NCBI RefSeq assembly: GCF_040675855.1
Contig: NZ_JBEGIK010000001.1
Coordinates: forward strand, 1,736,001-1,800,000
Reading direction: 5' to 3'
From: Microbacterium sp. LWH3-1.2
Lineage (GTDB): Bacteria > Actinomycetota > Actinomycetes > Actinomycetales > Microbacteriaceae
Length of the DNA: 64,000 nucleotides
A model generated the notes under the pieces. The model was given only the letters and a program-made list of their open reading frames with translations, was not told where the DNA came from and searched no databases. This document shows, piece by piece, positions 63,614 to 64,000 of the stretch; within the stretch, counting starts at the first letter, position 1, and every line of letters begins with the position of its first letter. The translations under genes and the position numbers were made by a program.

Positions 63614-64000
63614 GCGCGGCCTCCTTCTCGGGCGTCGTACTCGGCGCGCCATTCGGCGTTCATCGGGAAGAGTCCGTCGACCGGATGCCCCTCCGCGACG
63701 CGGTCGGCGATCCAGCCGTCCTCGTCTTCCTGGGCGAGGGCCGCGTCCGCGATCTCCTCCGCGATCGCGGGAGGGATCACCACGACCCCGTCCGCGTCCC
63801 CGACGATGACGTCGCCGGGCTGGACGGTGGCACCGCCGCACGCGATCGTGACGTCGCCGTCCCAGGGCACGTGCTTGCGGCCGAGCACCGCGGGGTGGGC
63901 GCCGCAGGAGTACACCGGGATGCCGACCGCGGCGACGGCCGCCGCATCCCGCACCCCTCCGTCGGTGACGATGCCGGCGGCGCCGCGAGCGTGTGCGCGG
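63610..64000 (-). CDS. RraA-family aldolase/decarboxylase, truncated by the window end
   Basis: Only the C-terminal 130 residues are in the window; the frame is still open at base 64000. G-I-V-T-D-G-G-V-R-D (active-site Arg/Asp), V-Q-P-G-D-V-I-V-G-D-A-D-G-V-V-V-I-P are RraA signatures shared by 4-hydroxy-4-methyl-2-oxoglutarate/4-carboxy-4-hydroxy-2-oxoadipate aldolases. A role in cleaving or decarboxylating a 2-oxo acid of the hpa route is plausible. True RNase-E inhibitors are shorter and lack the extra helical tail seen here. Confidence 0.8.
   Translation of the reverse strand, partial: RAHARGAAGIVTDGGVRDAAAVAAVGIPVYSCGAHPAVLGRKHVPWDGDVTIACGGATVQPGDVIVGDADGVVVIPPAIAEEIADAALAQEDEDGWIADRVAEGHPVDGLFPMNAEWRAEYDAREGGRA

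Overview
The window looks like a chromosomal segment of a high-GC actinobacterium, most likely Microbacteriaceae (Microbacterium or a close relative). The evidence is the roughly 70% GC, the many GTG starts and ATGA/GTGA stop-start overlaps, and -10 boxes of the TANNNT type with few clear -35 boxes. Family-level markers agree: a perM-purN-purH block, a monomeric NADP isocitrate dehydrogenase, an actinobacterial type VII secretion (T7SS) locus, an ECF42 sigma factor with its DGPF partner, and a ZTP riboswitch in front of glyA. The genus is inferred from gene content only.

Layout. 1-1782: end of an unknown gene and a lipoprotein polysaccharide deacetylase. 1823-4398: a decayed region with a formylglycine-generating-enzyme-like pseudogene, a nested GC-rich tandem repeat array of about 0.9 kb, and a frameshifted purine permease pseudogene. 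4481-8388: perM-like membrane protein, purN, purH. 8425-21724: a T7SS island with an RDD-FHA protein, an FHA-bearing EccC ATPase and two successive substrate modules. Each module starts with an almost identical WXG100-type gene, and the three transcription units share a palindrome upstream. 21816-23902: Ada/AlkA fusion and Ogt alkylation repair. 24047-27972: heterodimeric ABC exporter behind two short leader ORFs. 28224-31025: BadF-type sugar kinase with a tiny coupled ORF, acetylxylan esterase family hydrolase, GNAT acetyltransferase. 31172-35505: isocitrate dehydrogenase and a convergent L,D-transpeptidase. 35726-41988: amino-sugar uptake and catabolism (ROK repressor, ABC importer, ROK kinase, NagB). 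42010-45738: FAD-linked oxidase, YrdB-like protein and an unusual membrane-tethered ECF sigma factor. 46052-48844: NagA and a secreted GH20 hexosaminidase. 48907-51392: ZTP riboswitch, glyA, folD. 51395-58108: NAD(P)H oxidoreductase/MarR pair, amino-acid ABC importer, ECF42 sigma/DGPF pair, a small membrane protein and a transglutaminase-like protein. 58279-64000: homoprotocatechuate meta-cleavage operon (hpaI, hpaH, hpaD, hpaE), a GntR regulator and a truncated RraA-family gene.

How the genes fit together. The secreted hexosaminidase, solute-binding protein and two permeases, ROK kinase, NagA and NagB form a nearly complete route from chitin-like oligosaccharides to fructose-6-phosphate. A shared operator-like 15-mer just upstream of the ROK gene and of the hexosaminidase-nagA operon suggests joint control. 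glyA and folD (one-carbon metabolism) and purN and purH (formyl-THF users) are connected through ZMP/ZTP sensing at the glyA leader. The T7SS island is the most distinctive part. It carries the motor ATPase and two paralogous substrate sets but no recognisable EccB, EccD, EccE or mycosin, so the export channel must be encoded elsewhere or be divergent. No rRNA, tRNA, CRISPR array, insertion sequence or prophage gene was seen.
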